Assembly (NCBI GenBank): GCA_039621445.1
Contig: CP154957.1
Span: 30,347,778-30,411,777 of the forward strand
Reading direction: 5' to 3'
Source of the DNA: Euglena gracilis
Taxonomy: Eukaryota > Euglenida > Euglenophyceae > Euglenales
Length of the DNA stretch: 64,000 bases
Shown here piece after piece: positions 62,361 through 64,000 of the stretch. The position numbers and the translations under genes are program-made. The notes below the pieces were generated by a model. It had not been told where the DNA came from, ran no database searches, and worked only from the letters and a program-made list of their open reading frames with translations. The number at the start of each line of letters is the position of its first letter. The first letter of the stretch is position 1.

Positions 62361-63868
62361 CGCCTTATGTTTTGTCTTATTCTCTCTTTTTGTTGCCTTT
62401 TTTTGAAAATTTTCATGAAACCTTTCCTCTCCGAAAATTACAATTTGGCATCCTGATTTGAATGATCATTTCTGCATGCCCATTGCCTTTCCTGTTCTAA
62501 AAATCAGGGAGTTCAAAGATGCAGTTTGACCGGGTGTATGCAGCAAAAAGAAAACAGACAAAATAAAATGAGACCAGCCACCATCTAAAGTGGAGTGTCG
62601 ATTTGAGGCCAAAAGCCGCGCAGGCTGTCCTCTGGCCTTGGGTGCCATGACGCGGCTTGTCAATGGCAGCTCCAGAAGCACCTCGGGACCTGAGCATGTG
62701 CAGGCCAGAGGGAGAGGATACGACCACGCCCAACGTACCGACGTTCAGTTGGACACTGGAGAGGGGGCAGCATTCATGATGACGGTGACCACTCTCATCA
62801 ACCGCTTACTGTTTGGCCGCCATTTTCGTCCCCAGATTGGGAAGGTGTGCCTTGGCATGGGAATGGACAAAGTCCTGTTGTCCTGTGTGTCTGTCCGTCT
62901 GCCTGCCTGCCTGCCTGCTTGAAACTTTTTTTGACAAAATTTTGCCCAAAAGCGTCCAAAAATTTTCGGCCCAGCGCTTCATGAAGGGCCGAAACTCGAT
63001 CACTTGGGCCGCTATTATTTAGGTGGGGGGCGTCTCCCGATCCCCCTCCTGGTCAGGGGGGGGTGCCCTTACACTCCATCCCTCAACAACAATTCTGCAA
63101 ACCCCCTCTCCCATTCCCAACTCATCAGTGTGAGGCCTAAAAGTCAGCTGTTGTTGTTGTCAGTAGCCAACTCACAAGTCATTTTCTTTAGGTGGATACC
63201 CGCCTATTTCGTCTCTTGGCTTCTGTCCAGCTCCACGTTAGGGATGGTTATGCGGTTAATTTTCCCATAATTTTCTCCCACTGCACCTTTCAAACGCCTC
63301 TTTGAAGTGCCATCAAAGGCAATGGACACTGTCAGGAGGGCAGATTACAGATGAATGGTCAGGAAACAGCCATCACACAATGAGATGTGCAAAGAACACA
63401 TTTTCGGGCCGTCACAGGGACCGCAGTTGTCTGGAAAAAATTTCATTACAATGAATTTTTGAAGTTTCCCCAAAATTAAATTCTCCAAAATTGAAAATTT
63501 CCCATATTTTTCCTGTAGCATTCCCACAGTTTTTTCTTCCACTCTTTTGTGTTTGTTACGCCGCAATGATCGGTGACAGACAATCAATTGTATCATTGCC
63601 ATTGGTGACAGGAATATTTTGTTATTGATGCAAAAGGCCAAAGGAACCATGGAACAAGTTCTGGACCAGGGACTCACAAACCAAAGGGTTGCTGCGTCAA
63701 TCAAGCAAAATACCTTCATGAAAATTCCTTGCAGAATCGGATCGGATCAGCAATACAGAGAAACTCCCTGTGTGCGTGTTTTTTTTGATTGCAACTCTAA
63801 CCTGGACATGATGTGAGCCAAAATCAGATGCCTCGGGGTGCCAGATGATAAATACACATTATTTTCAG
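62361..63868. other. Interval after the NmrA-like gene; no certain gene
   Basis: AT-richer DNA consistent with 3' flank then intergenic or intronic sequence. 62590-62920 is open in one frame but has mixed codon use and runs into a CTGCCTGCC simple repeat. Confidence 0.5.
63619..63816 (+). other. Weak open segment, possible exon of the next gene
   Basis: KGTMEQVLDQGLTNQRVAAS is open and mildly amphipathic, but there is no clear acceptor, homology or codon bias. Confidence 0.2.
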
Positions 63869-63986
63869 TTGAAGCAGCTGGAAAACGCACAAGGGGCCAA
63901 ACCGGACGAATTTTCGGAGCACGAAAATTCGCGAAAAACCACGAAAAATCACGAAGAGTATTTGGGATCCCCAGTGCGAAACAGAG
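63869..63986 (+). CDS. Exon of a further gene at the window edge
   Basis: Between acceptor ATTTTCAG and donor CAGAG-gtaatc an open frame reads LKQLENAQGAKPDEFSEHEN, SRKTTKNHEEYLGSPVRNR. Highly charged, no recognised family. Good splice signals on both sides; the gene continues beyond 64 kb. Confidence 0.55.
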
Positions 63987-64000
63987 GTAATCCCTGCACT

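Overview
This window looks like nuclear DNA of a euglenid protist (Euglena-like), all genes on the + strand. Three facts support this. Coding exons are short and scattered in a sea of C/G-homopolymer and T-rich repeats. The GC-rich exons have strongly GC-biased third codon positions. Most tellingly, several introns that must be removed to restore protein homology are not GT-AG: they carry complementary ends with C-A-R at intron positions +4 to +6 and Y-T-G at -8 to -6, flanked by ambiguous (repeated) bases, which is the signature described for euglenid nonconventional introns. Conventional GT-AG introns lie beside them in the same genes. The organism call is inference; no rRNA, tRNA or organelle marker is present to confirm it.

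Layout. 1-15.6 kb: almost gene-free repeat territory (hairpins, a 709-bp hAT-derived element, minisatellites, satellite monomers, G-tracts). 15.65-34.57 kb: one gene for an NCL/EF-hand type Na+/Ca2+ (cation/Ca2+) exchanger, at least 13 exons, ending with a stop at 34,567-34,569; its first transmembrane exons were not found. 34.6-37.3 kb: repeats. 37.34-50.44 kb: a gene whose recognisable exons correspond only to a dynein heavy-chain stalk (coiled coil, microtubule-binding domain, coiled coil), with no AAA+ exon seen; a 6.6-kb intron inside it holds a 162-bp satellite array and a 2.7-kb fold-back structure. 50.87-62.36 kb: a very GC-rich multi-exon gene for a protein with two tandem NmrA-like (atypical SDR) Rossmann domains and a C-terminal Cys4 motif. 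63.87-63.99 kb: one exon of a further gene running off the window.

Mobile DNA: three families of short terminal-inverted-repeat elements with 7-8 bp target duplications sit mostly in introns, including one freshly bounded by an exact 8-bp duplication. The hAT dimerisation domain near 2.9 kb gives a plausible relative of their transposase.

The genes are functionally unrelated to one another (Ca2+ transport, microtubule binding, Rossmann-fold protein). What unites the window is gene structure. At least five introns of the exchanger gene and one of the Rossmann gene fit the nonconventional class, from 72 nt to 3.8 kb. Exon borders given below were worked out by hand from reading frame and homology; those marked approximate could not be resolved.
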